A program made the translations under genes and the position numbers. Positions 19,484 to 32,998 of a stretch of DNA of 64,000 nt are shown in pieces (the stretch's first letter is position 1; each line of letters starts with the position of its first letter). The notes beneath the pieces are model-generated. The model was not told the DNA's origin. It saw only the letters and a program-made list of their open reading frames with translations, and searched no databases. The DNA lies in NCBI GenBank assembly GCA_016124455.1, contig WGNQ01000008.1, forward strand, positions 1-64,000. Direction: 5' to 3'. The DNA is from Sideroxydans sp. (GTDB lineage: Bacteria > Pseudomonadota > Gammaproteobacteria > Burkholderiales > Gallionellaceae).

Positions 19484-20479
19484 ATGTTAAGCAACGGAAA
19501 TGAGCTCAAGGTGCTGGTGGTGGAAGACAGCAAGGTGACCATGCGGGCACTGTGCAGCTATCTTGAGCGTATGGGCATACATAACCTGCTGACTGCCGAG
19601 ACCGGACAGGCCGCGCTGGAAATGTTCCGTAACGACCGTCCCGACATCGTGCTGCTGGATGCGATCCTGCCCGATATCGATGGCTTCGACATTGCCAAGC
19701 AGATGCGGGCACTGGAGCAGGGGCAGGACTGGTCGGCCATTATCTTCCTGACCAGCATGTCCAAGGATGACGACCTCGCGCGCGGTATCGAGGTCGGCGG
19801 CGACGATTACCTGATGAAACCGATCAGCGAGGTGGTGCTGAAAGCCAAGGTGCGCGCCATGCGGCGGCTGGTCGAAATGCAGCGCGCGCTGGTCGATGTC
19901 ACCCGCCAGCTGAATGGCGCGAACAAGGAATTGCAGCGGCTGTCCACTACCGACGGCCTGACCGGCATTGCCAACCGCCGCCTGTTCGATGAATTGCTGC
20001 AACGCGAATGGCGCCGCTGTACGCGGGCCAGGAAACAGCTGTCGCTGGTGATGGTGGATATCGATTACTTCAAGCAGTACAACGACAATTACGGCCACCA
20101 GCTGGGTGATGTGTGCCTGAAAGCGGTTGCCGGGCAAGTAGCGCGCTCAGCCTTGCGTCCCGGCGATCTGGCGGCGCGTTATGGTGGCGAAGAATTCGTG
20201 CTGGTGTTGAGCGAGACCGACATGGACGGCGCCAAGTGGGTGGCCAACCATATCCGTCAGCATGTGGCGGAACTCAAGATCAAGCATGCCACATCGCCGG
20301 CTCATTTTGTGACGGTCAGCTGCGGTGTGTCGACAGTCACGCCGAACGACCAGCTGTCGATGGAGGTGTTGCTGAAGTCCGCCGATCATGCCTTGTATGC
20401 GGCGAAAATGCAGGGGCGTGATCAGGTGGTGTGTGCGGATTACGGCCAGGCCAGGGCAGATACGGCCTCTTACATCTGA
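19484..20479 (+). CDS. Response regulator with GGDEF (diguanylate cyclase) output
   Basis: A 331-residue protein with a receiver domain at residues 8-130 (phospho-acceptor D59 in VLLDAILP; acidic pair in VVEDS; K in LMKP). A GGDEF domain follows with an intact RYGGEEF active site. An RPGD inhibitory site lies five residues before it, so an active, feedback-inhibited cyclic-di-GMP synthase is expected. ATG 19484 is preceded by an AGAAGGG site; an ATG 14 codons upstream is also in frame. No cognate histidine kinase is adjacent. Its 3' end overlaps convergent lplT by 10 bases. Confidence 0.92.
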   Translation: MLSNGNELKVLVVEDSKVTMRALCSYLERMGIHNLLTAETGQAALEMFRNDRPDIVLLDAILPDIDGFDIAKQMRALEQGQDWSAIIFLTSMSKDDDLARGIEVGGDDYLMKPISEVVLKAKVRAMRRLVEMQRALVDVTRQLNGANKELQRLSTTDGLTGIANRRLFDELLQREWRRCTRARKQLSLVMVDIDYFKQYNDNYGHQLGDVCLKAVAGQVARSALRPGDLAARYGGEEFVLVLSETDMDGAKWVANHIRQHVAELKIKHATSPAHFVTVSCGVSTVTPNDQLSMEVLLKSADHALYAAKMQGRDQVVCADYGQARADTASYI

Positions 20480-21708
20480 CCGAGATCCTGGTCGTGCCCG
20501 TGCCGCTTGTATAGCGCGCCCATGGTGCCGGCCAGCAGCAGGCCGAATACCAGGATGATGGTATAGATGTGCAGGTCCAGCCTTTCCATCACCGCGTACA
20601 GCATCAGCATGAGGAACATGCTGATATTCTCGTTGAAGTTCTGCACCGCAATGGAGCTGCCGGCACCCATCAGCAGGTGGCCGCGGTGCTGCAGCAGCGC
20701 ATTCATCGGCACCACGAAGTAGCCGCCCATTGCGCCGATCACGACCAGCAGCACGATGGCCAGCAGGGGGCTGGTGACCGGGATCATGGCCAGCACGATC
20801 AGCCCCATGGCAATGCCAACCGGCAGTACTTTTACCGAATGCTCGATTTTGACGAAGCGTGCCGCCAGCACCGCGCCGATGGCGATGCCGATGGCCACCC
20901 ATGCAGTCAGCCTGGCGGCGGCGCCGATGTCGTAATGCAGCGCAATGCCCGCCCACGCCAGCACGATCAGGCGCAATGTCGCGCCCGCGCCCCAGAACAG
21001 CGTAGTAACCGCCAGCGACACCTGCCCGAGCGGGTCTTTCCACAGCAGCCTGAAGCAGTGGAAGAATTCTTTTAGCAGGAATACCGGGTCGCGGCTCAGC
21101 GGCTTGTGGTCTATCGGCAGCCGCGGGATGTAGAGATTGACGATGGCTGCCGCGACATAGATTAGGGCAATGATGCCGATGGCCAGCTGCGGCGCGGAGT
21201 CGATGCCGAAATTAAATGGCTGCATGTCCCATATTTGCAGCATGGGCTGCGCGAAACCGGGGTTTACCAGCACGCCGCCGAGCACTGCGCCGAGGATGAT
21301 GGCGAGTACGGTCAGCCCTTCCATCCAGCTGTTGGCCAGCACCAGTTTTTCCGGCGGCAAATATTCGGTGAGTATGCCGTACTTGGCTGGCGAGTAGGCT
21401 GCGGCACCCAGCCCGGCAAGGCCATAGGCCAGCAGCGGGTCGACCCCGAACAGCATGGCGACGCAGCCGACGAACTTGATGTTGTTGCTGATGAACATCA
21501 CCCGGCCCTTGGGCATGGAGTCGGCAAAGGCGCCGACGAACGGCGCCAGCACGATGTAGGAAAAGACGAAAGCTTCCTGCAGTACCGGGGTATGCCAGTT
21601 GGGTGCGTTGAGCTGCTTGAGCAGGGCAATGGCGGCAAACAGCAGGGCATTGTCTGCGAGCGCGGAAAGGAATTGCGCCGCGAGGATGATGTAAAAGCCG
21701 AGTGCCAT
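20470..21708 (-). CDS. lplT: LplT-like lysophospholipid transporter (MFS)
   Basis: A 412-residue, roughly 12-segment major facilitator protein. The N-terminal ALADNALLFAAIALL and the AAYSPAKYGILTEYLPP region match LplT, which flips lysophospholipids inward for re-acylation. The usual partner acyltransferase Aas is not encoded here. It is divergent from alr, a recurrent arrangement in betaproteobacteria. Confidence 0.87.
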   Translation of the reverse strand: MALGFYIILAAQFLSALADNALLFAAIALLKQLNAPNWHTPVLQEAFVFSYIVLAPFVGAFADSMPKGRVMFISNNIKFVGCVAMLFGVDPLLAYGLAGLGAAAYSPAKYGILTEYLPPEKLVLANSWMEGLTVLAIILGAVLGGVLVNPGFAQPMLQIWDMQPFNFGIDSAPQLAIGIIALIYVAAAIVNLYIPRLPIDHKPLSRDPVFLLKEFFHCFRLLWKDPLGQVSLAVTTLFWGAGATLRLIVLAWAGIALHYDIGAAARLTAWVAIGIAIGAVLAARFVKIEHSVKVLPVGIAMGLIVLAMIPVTSPLLAIVLLVVIGAMGGYFVVPMNALLQHRGHLLMGAGSSIAVQNFNENISMFLMLMLYAVMERLDLHIYTIILVFGLLLAGTMGALYKRHGHDQDLGQM

Positions 21709-21808
21709 GCAGGGGAAAGCGGATTAATGCGAGCGCGTTTTATAACATGAAAAGATGATGCCTGCTATCATTAGCGCCATTCAATCGTTGCCCGCAACAC
21801 ACCCGGCC

Positions 21809-22870
21809 ATGCCCCGTCCAATACAAGCACGCATCGACCTTTCCGCGCTGGAACACAACCTGCAAGTGGCGCGCCGCAGCACCAGCGCACGCATCATGGC
21901 GGTGATCAAGGCCAATGCCTATGGCCATGGCCTGCTGCGTACCGCATCCGCGCTCAATGCCGCCGAGGGTTTTGCGCTGCTTGATGTACGCGATGCCGTG
22001 CGTTTGCGCGAAATGGGATTCCGGCAGACCCTGCTGCTGCTGGAAGGCTGTTTCAGCGCAGACGATATGGCCTTGCTGGCGGCGCATGAGCTGGCCTGCG
22101 TGGTACATACTCCGCAGCAGCTTGCCATGCTCGATGCCTATCCGCGGCGCGAAGGCCTGCAGGTTTGGCTCAAGGTCAACAGCGGCATGAATCGGCTGGG
22201 TTTTGCGCCACAGGACGTCCCGGCGGTGATGGGCAGGCTCAAGGCGCATCCGGCGGTGCGCGAGGTGACGTTGATGACGCATTTCGCCAGTGCCGGAGAA
22301 GCGGCAGGCATGGCCGGCCAGCTGGAATGTTTTAACCATGCCGTCGCCCCTTATCGTGCGGCGCGCTCGCTGGCCAATTCCGCTGCGTTGCTGCGTTTCC
22401 CGCAGGCGCATGGCGACTGGGTGCGCCCGGGCATCATGTTGTACGGCTCCTCGCCGTTCGACGATACCAGCGCGGAACAACTGGGTCTGAAACCGGTGAT
22501 GACGCTGACCAGCGAGATCATCGCCGTACAGCAACTGCGCGCAGGTGAATGTATCGGCTACGGCGGGACGTTCTGCGCCGATGCCGCGATGCGTATCGGC
22601 ATCGTTGCCTGCGGTTATGGCGACGGCTATCCGCGCCATGCTGCAACCGGTACGCCGGTACTGGTAGACGGCCAGCGTACGCGCACGCTGGGGCGGGTGT
22701 CGATGGACATGCTGTGCGTGGATCTGGGCGCGTTGTCCGGGGCAGAGGTGGGCAGCAGCGTTACCTTGTGGGGCGCGGGGCTGTCGATCGACGAGGTGGC
22801 GCGCGCTGCGGGAACGATCAGCTATGAATTGCTGTGTGTCTTGACCGCCCGTGTGCCGGTAGTCGAATAG
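21809..22870 (+). CDS. alr: Alanine racemase
   Basis: A 353-residue PLP enzyme that interconverts L- and D-alanine for peptidoglycan. The PLP lysine lies in AVIKANAYGHG near residue 34, the catalytic tyrosine region is GYGGTF, and the late GRVSMDM motif is present. ATG 21809 (MPRPIQARIDL) gives the normal N-terminus. An upstream in-frame ATG at 21755 would add 18 unusual residues. The gene converges with gluQ, with 4 bases between the stops. Confidence 0.96.
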   Translation: MPRPIQARIDLSALEHNLQVARRSTSARIMAVIKANAYGHGLLRTASALNAAEGFALLDVRDAVRLREMGFRQTLLLLEGCFSADDMALLAAHELACVVHTPQQLAMLDAYPRREGLQVWLKVNSGMNRLGFAPQDVPAVMGRLKAHPAVREVTLMTHFASAGEAAGMAGQLECFNHAVAPYRAARSLANSAALLRFPQAHGDWVRPGIMLYGSSPFDDTSAEQLGLKPVMTLTSEIIAVQQLRAGECIGYGGTFCADAAMRIGIVACGYGDGYPRHAATGTPVLVDGQRTRTLGRVSMDMLCVDLGALSGAEVGSSVTLWGAGLSIDEVARAAGTISYELLCVLTARVPVVE

Positions 22871-22874
22871 CGCT

Positions 22875-23774
22875 TTATGCAGCGGGCAGGATGCTGATGC
22901 CCTGCAGGGTCTCGTTGCGCCAGTTCCGGTGCGCCCATTGCCAGATGGTTTCCAGGTCGGCCTGTTGCAGTTCCTGCGGCGGTTGCTGTTGCAGGAAAGC
23001 CAGGGCATGCCACAGGGCTGCGGCAGGTTTGCCCGTCTCGACGGGGGCGGCCAGTGTCTGTTTGCTGAGTTTTTCGCCGGCCTGATTTACGGCAATGGGC
23101 AGGTGCATGTAGTGTGGCGTGGGCAGCCGCAGCAAATGCTGCAGGTGAATCTGGCGGGGAGTGGAGGTGAGCAGGTCGGCGCCACGTACTACGTGCGTGA
23201 TGTTCTGGAATGCATCGTCCACCACGACTGCCAGCTGGTAGGCGAACAAGCCGTCGGCGCGTTTCACCACAAAATCACCGATCTCGCACTCCAGGTGCTG
23301 GATGATGCGTCCTTGCAGGGCATCATTGAAGGCAACGGGCTGATTATCGGTGCGTACCCGCCACGCACGTCCTGTGCGCCCGGCGGCAATACCGTGGCGG
23401 CAGGTGCCGGGATAGATCTGGCCGTCGATGCCATGCAGGGCGGAGTCGGCGATCTCGCGGCGTGTGCAGGCGCAGGGATAGGCCGCGCCGATGCGTTGTA
23501 GTTCGTGCAGTGCCTCCTCGTAGGCTGCCGTGCGCTGGCTCTGGTACAGTACAGCCTCATCCCAGAACAGGCCGAAACCCTCCAGTGTGCGCAGGATACC
23601 GTCGGCCGCGCCGGCTATGCTGCGCGGCGTGTCGAGGTCTTCCATGCGTACCAGCCATTTGCCGTCATGGTATTTTGCTTCGAGGTAACTGCCGACTGCT
23701 GCAATCAGCGAGCCGAAATGCAGCGGGCCGGTGGGGGAAGGTGCGAAACGTCCGCGGTAGTCAGAATATTCCAT
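22875..23774 (-). CDS. gluQ: Glutamyl-Q tRNA(Asp) synthetase
   Basis: A roughly 299-residue truncated glutamyl-tRNA synthetase that attaches glutamate to queuosine in tRNA(Asp). It has the HIGH-like motif in FAPSPTGPLHFGS, the zinc ligands in YPCACTRREI and the KMSKS-like KLSKQT. It lacks the anticodon-binding domain, as the family does. ATG 23774 (MEYSDYRG) is preferred over a TTG three codons upstream. Confidence 0.95.
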   Translation of the reverse strand: MEYSDYRGRFAPSPTGPLHFGSLIAAVGSYLEAKYHDGKWLVRMEDLDTPRSIAGAADGILRTLEGFGLFWDEAVLYQSQRTAAYEEALHELQRIGAAYPCACTRREIADSALHGIDGQIYPGTCRHGIAAGRTGRAWRVRTDNQPVAFNDALQGRIIQHLECEIGDFVVKRADGLFAYQLAVVVDDAFQNITHVVRGADLLTSTPRQIHLQHLLRLPTPHYMHLPIAVNQAGEKLSKQTLAAPVETGKPAAALWHALAFLQQQPPQELQQADLETIWQWAHRNWRNETLQGISILPAA

Positions 23775-23813
23775 GCGCAGCAACGCCGAGAATTCGCCCG
23801 GTCGGGAGGGCGA

Positions 23814-24038
23814 TCATTCAGGCCGCTGGTTATGTTCGGCACGGCGGCGGCGGATTACATCGCGCGCCATGAAGCCGATGGCGATGGCATCGAGGATGAC
23901 CACCGCCACAATCAGGGCGATTTCGGTGTTTTCGCTGACCAGCCCGCCGACCAGCATATGCACCACAGAGCCCATGATGAACAGCGACGAAATGGCCACG
24001 ATGGCGTAGGTCAGGATTTCTCCGGGTTTCATGATCAT
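23814..24038 (-). CDS. Small two-segment membrane protein, unknown
   Basis: A 74-residue protein with two predicted membrane helices (about residues 8-30 and 38-59) and a basic, arginine-rich C-terminal tail (RDVIRRRRAEHNQ). I do not recognise a family. It sits between gluQ and the clpA terminator on the same strand as gluQ, with a gap of about 40 bases, and may be co-transcribed with gluQ. The hydrophobic pattern and basic tail support it as a real gene. A GGAGAAATC stretch lies only within its own coding start, so the ribosome-binding site is unclear. Confidence 0.65.
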   Translation of the reverse strand: MIMKPGEILTYAIVAISSLFIMGSVVHMLVGGLVSENTEIALIVAVVILDAIAIGFMARDVIRRRRAEHNQRPE

Positions 24039-24116
24039 GTTTTGCCGTGCCCTTCTGGAATATGGTGGTGGAGGATTTTACCGCCAGCTTGATGGATTTC
24101 GCTATCTTGCCCGCAG

Positions 24117-24154
24117 GCAAAAAATTGGGCGTGATATTTTGTTCACGCCCAATT
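24117..24154 (-). terminator. Rho-independent terminator after clpS-clpA
   Basis: A perfect 12-bp stem (AATTGGGCGTGA paired with TCACGCCCAATT, 24123-24154) with an 8-base loop. It is followed on the minus strand by a run of six T. It lies about 30 bases past the clpA stop and closes the clpSA unit. Confidence 0.92.
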
Positions 24155-24184
24155 GTCAGGGATGGAAAAGCGTTGTGGCAAGCG

Positions 24185-26440
24185 TTACGCAGTAACGGCC
24201 TCTTCGGCAAACTCCAGCCCCACCTTGCCGTCCTTCACGTCTACCGTCACCTTGCCGCCGTTGGCCAGCTTGCCGAACAGCAGTTCGTCGGCCAGCGCGC
24301 TGCGGATGGTGTCCTGGATCAGGCGTGACATCGGGCGGGCGCCCATCAGCGGATCGAAACCGTTTTCCGCCAGGTAATCCTTCAACGCATCGGTGAAAAC
24401 AACGTCCACTTTCTTCTCGTGCAGTTGTTCTTCAAGCTGCATCAGGAATTTATCCACCACGCGCAGGATGACTTCCTTGTCCAGCGGCGCGAACGAGATG
24501 ATGCCGTCGAGGCGGTTGCGGAATTCAGGCGTGAACAGGCGCTTGATGTCGGCCATCTCGTCACCGCCCGTGGCGACTTTGGTAAAGCCGATCTGCGTCT
24601 TGTTCAGTGCTTCGGCGCCGGCATTGGTGGTCATGATGATCACCACATTGCGGAAGTCGGCCTTGCGCCCGTTGTTGTCGGTGAGCGTGCCGTGATCCAT
24701 CACCTGCAGCAGGATGTTGAAAATGTCCGGGTGTGCCTTTTCGATCTCGTCCAGCAGCAGCACGCAGTGTGGCTGCTTGCTGATCGCTTCGGTGAGCAGG
24801 CCGCCCTGGTCGAAACCGACATAACCGGGAGGTGCGCCGATCAGGCGCGATACGGCATGGCGCTCCATATATTCCGACATGTCGAAGCGGTGCAGCGGCA
24901 TGCCCATGCTGTAGGCCAGCTGGCGCGCCACCTCGGTCTTGCCGACGCCGGTGGGGCCGGAGAACAGGAAACTGCCGATCGGCTTTTGCGGATTGCCCAG
25001 GCCGCTGCGCGACATTTTAATCGCGCGCGCCAGCGCCTCGATGGCCTTGTTCTGCCCGAACACGGTGGCTTTCAGGTCGCGATCCAGATTCTTCAGCGTA
25101 TTGCGGTCATCGCTCGATACGGTACGTGGCGGTATGCGAGCAATCTTGGCAATGATCACCTCGATTTCGTGCTTGCCGATGAGCTTCTTCTGCCGCGACT
25201 TGGGCAGGATACGCTGTGCGGCACCGGCCTCGTCAATCACGTCGATGGCCTTGTCCGGCAGGTGGCGGTCGTTGATGAAGCGCGCGGAAAGTTCGGCAGC
25301 ACTGGTCAGCGCAGCAGCGCTGTACTTGATGCCGTGGTGCGTTTCAAAACGCGGCTTCAGTCCTTTCAGTATCTCGATAGTCTGTTCCACCGACGGCTCC
25401 GGCACATCGATCTTCTGGAAACGGCGCGACAGCGCGTGGTCTTTCTCGAAGATGCCGCGGTATTCCTGATAGGTGGTGGCGCCGATGCACTTGAGCGCGC
25501 CGCTGGACAGGGCCGGCTTGAGCAGGTTGGACGCATCCATGGTGCCGCCCGAGGCCGAGCCGGCACCGATCAGCGTGTGGATCTCGTCGATGAACAGGAT
25601 TGCATGTTTGGCATCGGCCAATTCCTTGAGTACGGCTTTCAGGCGCTGTTCGAAGTCGCCACGGTACTTGGTGCCGGCCAGCAGCGCACCCATGTCGAGA
25701 GCATAGACATGCGCGTCCCGGAGGATCTCCGGGACGTCGTTTTCCACGATGCGGCGCGCCAGGCCTTCGGCAATGGCGGTTTTGCCGACACCGGCTTCAC
25801 CGACCAGCAGCGGGTTGTTCTTGCGGCGGCGGCACAGGGTCTGGATGACGCGCTCCAGCTCGAGTTCGCGACCGATCAGCGGATCGATCTTGCCGGCGAG
25901 GGCCTGGGCATTGAGATCCTGCGTGTAGTCGTGCAATGCGCCGGCTTCGTTCGCCGGTTCGGCATCCGTTTCGGTTTCGGCAGGTGTTTTCTGTTCGCCA
26001 ATCTGCGCAGTCTTGTTGATGCCGTGAGCGATGTAGTTCACGACATCAAGGCGCGTGACATTGCGTTGGTTGAGGAAATAGACCGCATGCGATTCCTTCT
26101 CGCCGAACAGCGCCACCAGGATATTGGCACCGTTGACCTCTTTCTTGTTGGTCGATTGCACATGCAGGATGGCGCGCTGGATGACGCGCTGGAAGCCGAC
26201 GGTGGGCTGGGTATCGGCTTCGCCGGTGCCGGGCAGGGTGGGCGTGTTGCTGTCGACGAAGTTGCTCAGCGTCGCACGCAATTCCTCAATGTCTGCGCCG
26301 CAGGCGCGCAGCACATGGGCGGCGGACGGATTGTCGATCATGGCCAGCAGCAAGTGCTCAACCGTGATGAATTCATGGCGCTTCTGGCGGGCTTCGACAA
26401 AGGCCAGGTGCAGGCTGACTTCAAGTTCTTGCGCGATCAT
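24185..26440 (-). CDS. clpA: ClpA ATPase subunit of ClpAP protease
   Basis: A 751-residue AAA+ unfoldase that feeds substrates to ClpP. An N-domain (1-150) is followed by an acidic linker and two AAA+ modules, with Walker A motifs [13 protein letters not shown] and [12 protein letters not shown]. The Tyr-containing pore loop [11 protein letters not shown] is in module 1. A ClpP-docking IGF loop is visible as QIGFTK near residue 620. ClpS is encoded 3 bases upstream, so the adaptor and unfoldase are co-expressed. clpP is not in the window. Confidence 0.97.
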   Translation of the reverse strand: MIAQELEVSLHLAFVEARQKRHEFITVEHLLLAMIDNPSAAHVLRACGADIEELRATLSNFVDSNTPTLPGTGEADTQPTVGFQRVIQRAILHVQSTNKKEVNGANILVALFGEKESHAVYFLNQRNVTRLDVVNYIAHGINKTAQIGEQKTPAETETDAEPANEAGALHDYTQDLNAQALAGKIDPLIGRELELERVIQTLCRRRKNNPLLVGEAGVGKTAIAEGLARRIVENDVPEILRDAHVYALDMGALLAGTKYRGDFEQRLKAVLKELADAKHAILFIDEIHTLIGAGSASGGTMDASNLLKPALSSGALKCIGATTYQEYRGIFEKDHALSRRFQKIDVPEPSVEQTIEILKGLKPRFETHHGIKYSAAALTSAAELSARFINDRHLPDKAIDVIDEAGAAQRILPKSRQKKLIGKHEIEVIIAKIARIPPRTVSSDDRNTLKNLDRDLKATVFGQNKAIEALARAIKMSRSGLGNPQKPIGSFLFSGPTGVGKTEVARQLAYSMGMPLHRFDMSEYMERHAVSRLIGAPPGYVGFDQGGLLTEAISKQPHCVLLLDEIEKAHPDIFNILLQVMDHGTLTDNNGRKADFRNVVIIMTTNAGAEALNKTQIGFTKVATGGDEMADIKRLFTPEFRNRLDGIISFAPLDKEVILRVVDKFLMQLEEQLHEKKVDVVFTDALKDYLAENGFDPLMGARPMSRLIQDTIRSALADELLFGKLANGGKVTVDVKDGKVGLEFAEEAVTA

Positions 26441-26443
26441 GAT

Positions 26444-26746
26444 TTAGTTCTCCTCTGTAACGCATCGTAGCGGGTGTTCGCGCTGTCTGGCAAATTCAGT
26501 TACCTGTGCCACCTTGCTTACCGCGATATCCTTCGGGTAGACGCCGCATACGGCGGAACCCTCCTGATGTACTTTGAGCATGATTTGGGTGGCGCGTTCA
26601 CGACTCATGTTAAAAATTGTCTGCAGCACTTCAATCACAAACTCCATTGTGGTGTAGTCGTCATTGAGCAACACCACCTTGTATAGCCGGGGCGGTTTTG
26701 CTGCGCTTCGCTCCAGCAGTGTCAGGTTTTCCTGTTTCGTGGCCAT
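26444..26746 (-). CDS. clpS: ClpS N-end-rule adaptor
   Basis: A 100-residue adaptor that delivers N-degron substrates to ClpA. The conserved core is present: [20 protein letters not shown] and [13 protein letters not shown]. The N-terminal extension that inserts into ClpA is present. It is the first gene of the clpS-clpA unit and diverges from the cold-shock gene. Confidence 0.97.
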   Translation of the reverse strand: MATKQENLTLLERSAAKPPRLYKVVLLNDDYTTMEFVIEVLQTIFNMSRERATQIMLKVHQEGSAVCGVYPKDIAVSKVAQVTEFARQREHPLRCVTEEN

Positions 26747-26982
26747 TGGGTACCAATTGTTGCACTATTCTTCGTTCTATATTTGTCGATTAAGGGGAGT
26801 TTTTCAAGGGTGACTTGAAAAAAAACCAAATAACCCCTTGACGGTGTCGAGGAAACAGGAGTAAAAAGCGCGTGGGTGTTTGATTCTTAAGTATCTGCAG
26901 TACTGGTTTTGCCGTGTGCGATCCTTCGGATTCAAACAGTTTAAAGGGGGCATTCCCGTTTTTTTATGCAAGGAAGTTACAC
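26747..26982. other. Divergent intergenic region between clpS and the cold-shock gene
   Basis: 236 bases without a gene. They hold an A-rich tract (26816-26830) and a TTGACG element at 26837-26842 that could be a -35 box for the plus-strand cold-shock gene, although no good -10 box sits at the right distance. A long, T-rich leader follows. Cold-shock genes often have long structured 5' untranslated regions, and the 100 or more bases here are compatible with that. An AAGGA site lies just before the ATG at 26983. Confidence 0.4.
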
Positions 26983-27186
26983 ATGGCAACTGGTACAGTG
27001 AAGTGGTTCAACGACGCCAAAGGTTTTGGCTTTATTACTCCTGATGACGGCAGCGAAGACCTGTTCGCGCATTTCTCCGCGATCAACATGAGCGGATTCA
27101 AGTCTCTCAAGGAAGGCCAGAAGGTTGTCTTTGAGGTCGTGCAAGGCCCCAAGGGCAAGCAAGCCTCCAACATCCAGGCCGGCTAA
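26983..27186 (+). CDS. CspA-family cold-shock protein
   Basis: A 67-residue single-domain nucleic-acid chaperone with the RNP1 motif KGFGFI and the RNP2-like DLFAHFSAI. Length and start ([14 protein letters not shown]) match CspA/CspE proteins, so an in-frame upstream extension is rejected. It melts RNA secondary structure and can act as a transcription antiterminator. A Rho-independent terminator follows within 25 bases. Confidence 0.96.
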   Translation: MATGTVKWFNDAKGFGFITPDDGSEDLFAHFSAINMSGFKSLKEGQKVVFEVVQGPKGKQASNIQAG

Positions 27187-27206
27187 GCACTATCGCAGAA
27201 ATTGGT

Positions 27207-27244
27207 AAAAAAGCCCGCACATTAAATTGTTGCGGGCTTTTTTA
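27207..27244 (+). terminator. Bidirectional Rho-independent terminator after the csp gene
   Basis: A 7-bp GC-rich stem (GCCCGCA 27213-27219 with TGCGGGC 27231-27237) is flanked by A6 on the left and T7 on the right. It can therefore act for csp on the plus strand and for icd arriving from the minus strand. A second small hairpin (TGACGGC/GCCGTCA, 27249-27268) follows without a T-run. Confidence 0.9.
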
Positions 27245-27374
27245 TTGATGACGGCATCCCAGCCGTCACCTTGTGGTGCGAAGTTACATACGCTAATCAT
27301 GGCTGCGCCGACGGCGGAGCATGATCCCTGCCATGCGCCTGCGCGTTCATGTGCGCAGCATTGCCCGGGGCAAC

Positions 27375-29612
<2,238 letters not shown>

Positions 29613-29688
29613 TTAATGATCTTGTGTCCGCACACCTGAACCATGACGGGGGTGTGCGAAACTGCAACTTTTGGAAAAAGAAAATGAA

Positions 29689-30240
29689 ATGAGCCGCATC
29701 CTGCTGTTCAACAAACCTTACGGGGTGATTTGCCAATTCAGCCGCGATGGACTGCATCCGACGCTGGCGGATTATATCGCGCTTCCGGCTTTTTATCCCG
29801 CCGGACGGCTGGATACCGATAGCGAAGGGCTGTTGTTGTTGACCGACGACGGCAAGCTGCAGCACCGTATCACCGACCCCAGGCACAAGTTGCCCAAGAC
29901 CTACTGGGTGCAGGTGGAGGGCGTGCCCGATGAGGCCGCGCTGCAGCAGCTGCGGCAGGGAGTGATGCTCAAGGACGGCATGACCCGCCCGGCCGAGGCG
30001 CGGCTGATGGGGGAACCGGCACAGCTGTGGCCGCGCGACCCGCCGATCCGGGTGCGCAAGGCCATTCCCGACAGCTGGCTGGAGCTCACTATCCACGAAG
30101 GCAGGAACCGCCAGGTGCGGCGCATGACCGCGGCGGTCGGCCATCCCACGCTGCGGCTGATCCGCTGCCGCATCGGCGAGTGGGCGCTGGCGGGGCTGGC
30201 ATGCGGCGAGTGGCGCGAGGAACGGGTGTCTAAGGTATAA
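29689..30240 (+). CDS. rluE: RluE-type 23S rRNA pseudouridine synthase
   Basis: A 183-residue RsuA-family pseudouridine synthase without an S4 domain. The catalytic aspartate is in GRLDTDSEGLLLLT, followed by KTYWVQVEG and HEGRNRQVRRMTAAVGHPTL. E. coli RluE modifies U2457 of 23S rRNA. ATG 29689 starts the conserved MSRILLFNKPYGV; a TTG six codons upstream is less likely. Confidence 0.92.
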   Translation: MSRILLFNKPYGVICQFSRDGLHPTLADYIALPAFYPAGRLDTDSEGLLLLTDDGKLQHRITDPRHKLPKTYWVQVEGVPDEAALQQLRQGVMLKDGMTRPAEARLMGEPAQLWPRDPPIRVRKAIPDSWLELTIHEGRNRQVRRMTAAVGHPTLRLIRCRIGEWALAGLACGEWREERVSKV

Positions 30241-30277
30241 TACGCGCCTTTGGCAAATTACTTTAATAGGAGGAATC

Positions 30278-30535
30278 ATGCCTATTTACGAATATCGATG
30301 CAGTAGCTGTGGTGCGCAGAAGGATGTGATGCAGAAGTTGAGCGATCCGTTGCTGACCACCTGCCCGGAATGCGGCAAGGAGACGTTCAGCAAGCAGCTG
30401 TCGGCCGCCGGGTTCCAGCTGAAGGGCAGCGGTTACTATGTGACCGATTTCAAGAACGGCAACAAGCCCAAGGCTGAACCCGCCTGTGCGCCATGCGCGG
30501 CGGCGGGCTCCTGTCCCGTCGCAGGCGGCAACTAG
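30278..30535 (+). CDS. FmdB-family zinc-ribbon protein
   Basis: An 85-residue protein that begins MPIYEYRCSSCG and has two CxxC pairs (C9/C12 in CSSC and C30/C33 in CPEC) forming a zinc ribbon of the FmdB family. A flexible tail rich in Ala, Pro and Cys (CAPCAAAGSCPVAGG) follows. FmdB was named as a putative regulator, but its function is unclear. An AGGAGG site precedes the ATG. It is 5 bases upstream of the DUF502 gene, a very common pairing in betaproteobacteria. Confidence 0.9.
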   Translation: MPIYEYRCSSCGAQKDVMQKLSDPLLTTCPECGKETFSKQLSAAGFQLKGSGYYVTDFKNGNKPKAEPACAPCAAAGSCPVAGGN

Positions 30536-30540
30536 ACCCG

Positions 30541-31161
30541 ATGAAAAAATATCTTGTCACCGGGCTGCTGGTCTGGGTTCCGCTCGGCATTACGCTGTGG
30601 GTGCTGAACCTGACCATAGGCACCATGGACCAGACCTTGCAGTTGCTGCCGGAACATTGGCAGCCGGACCGGTTGCTGCATGTGCATATCCCGGGGCTGG
30701 GCGTGATCCTGACGGTCGTGGTGGTGCTCGGCACCGGGCTGCTTACGCGCAACGTGTTCGGGCAGCGCCTGCTGGCGGCCTGGGAGGCGATGCTGCGCCG
30801 CATTCCGTTCGTAAACGCCATCTACAACAGCGTGAAGCAGGTCAGCGATACGCTGCTGTCGGAGAATAACCAGTCGTTCCGCAAGGTGCTGCTGGTGCAC
30901 TATCCCCATCCTGAGGCGTGGTCGCTGGCATTCCAGACCAGCGTGCCGGGTGAGGTGATCCAGACGCTGGACGGCGAATACGTCGGCGTGTTCATCCCGA
31001 CGACGCCAAGTCCGGTGAACGGCTTCTACTTCTATGTACGCAAGGCCGACACGATCGAGCTCGACATCAGCGTGGACCGGGCCTTCAAGGCCATCATCTC
31101 GATGGGGGTGGTGGCGTCACCGGGCGAAGCGACGGCCAAGCTGGCAGCACTCGACAAATAA
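30541..31161 (+). CDS. DUF502 membrane protein
   Basis: A 206-residue protein with two N-terminal membrane segments (about residues 4-27 and 55-78) and a cytoplasmic domain that contains the DUF502 motif [15 protein letters not shown]. Its function is unknown. ATG 30541 follows the fmdB-like stop by 5 bases; an earlier in-frame GTG would overlap that gene. It is co-oriented with aspS, 31 bases downstream. Confidence 0.88.
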   Translation: MKKYLVTGLLVWVPLGITLWVLNLTIGTMDQTLQLLPEHWQPDRLLHVHIPGLGVILTVVVVLGTGLLTRNVFGQRLLAAWEAMLRRIPFVNAIYNSVKQVSDTLLSENNQSFRKVLLVHYPHPEAWSLAFQTSVPGEVIQTLDGEYVGVFIPTTPSPVNGFYFYVRKADTIELDISVDRAFKAIISMGVVASPGEATAKLAALDK

Positions 31162-31192
31162 TTATCCGATTTACCCTGAACTGAAAAGAATC

Positions 31193-32995
<1,803 letters not shown>

Positions 32996-32998
32996 ACA

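Noticed and set aside
27249-27268. Second hairpin (TGACGGC/GCCGTCA) as an icd terminator
   Set aside because: It lacks a following T-run on either strand. The adjacent 27207-27244 hairpin has T-runs on both sides and explains termination better.
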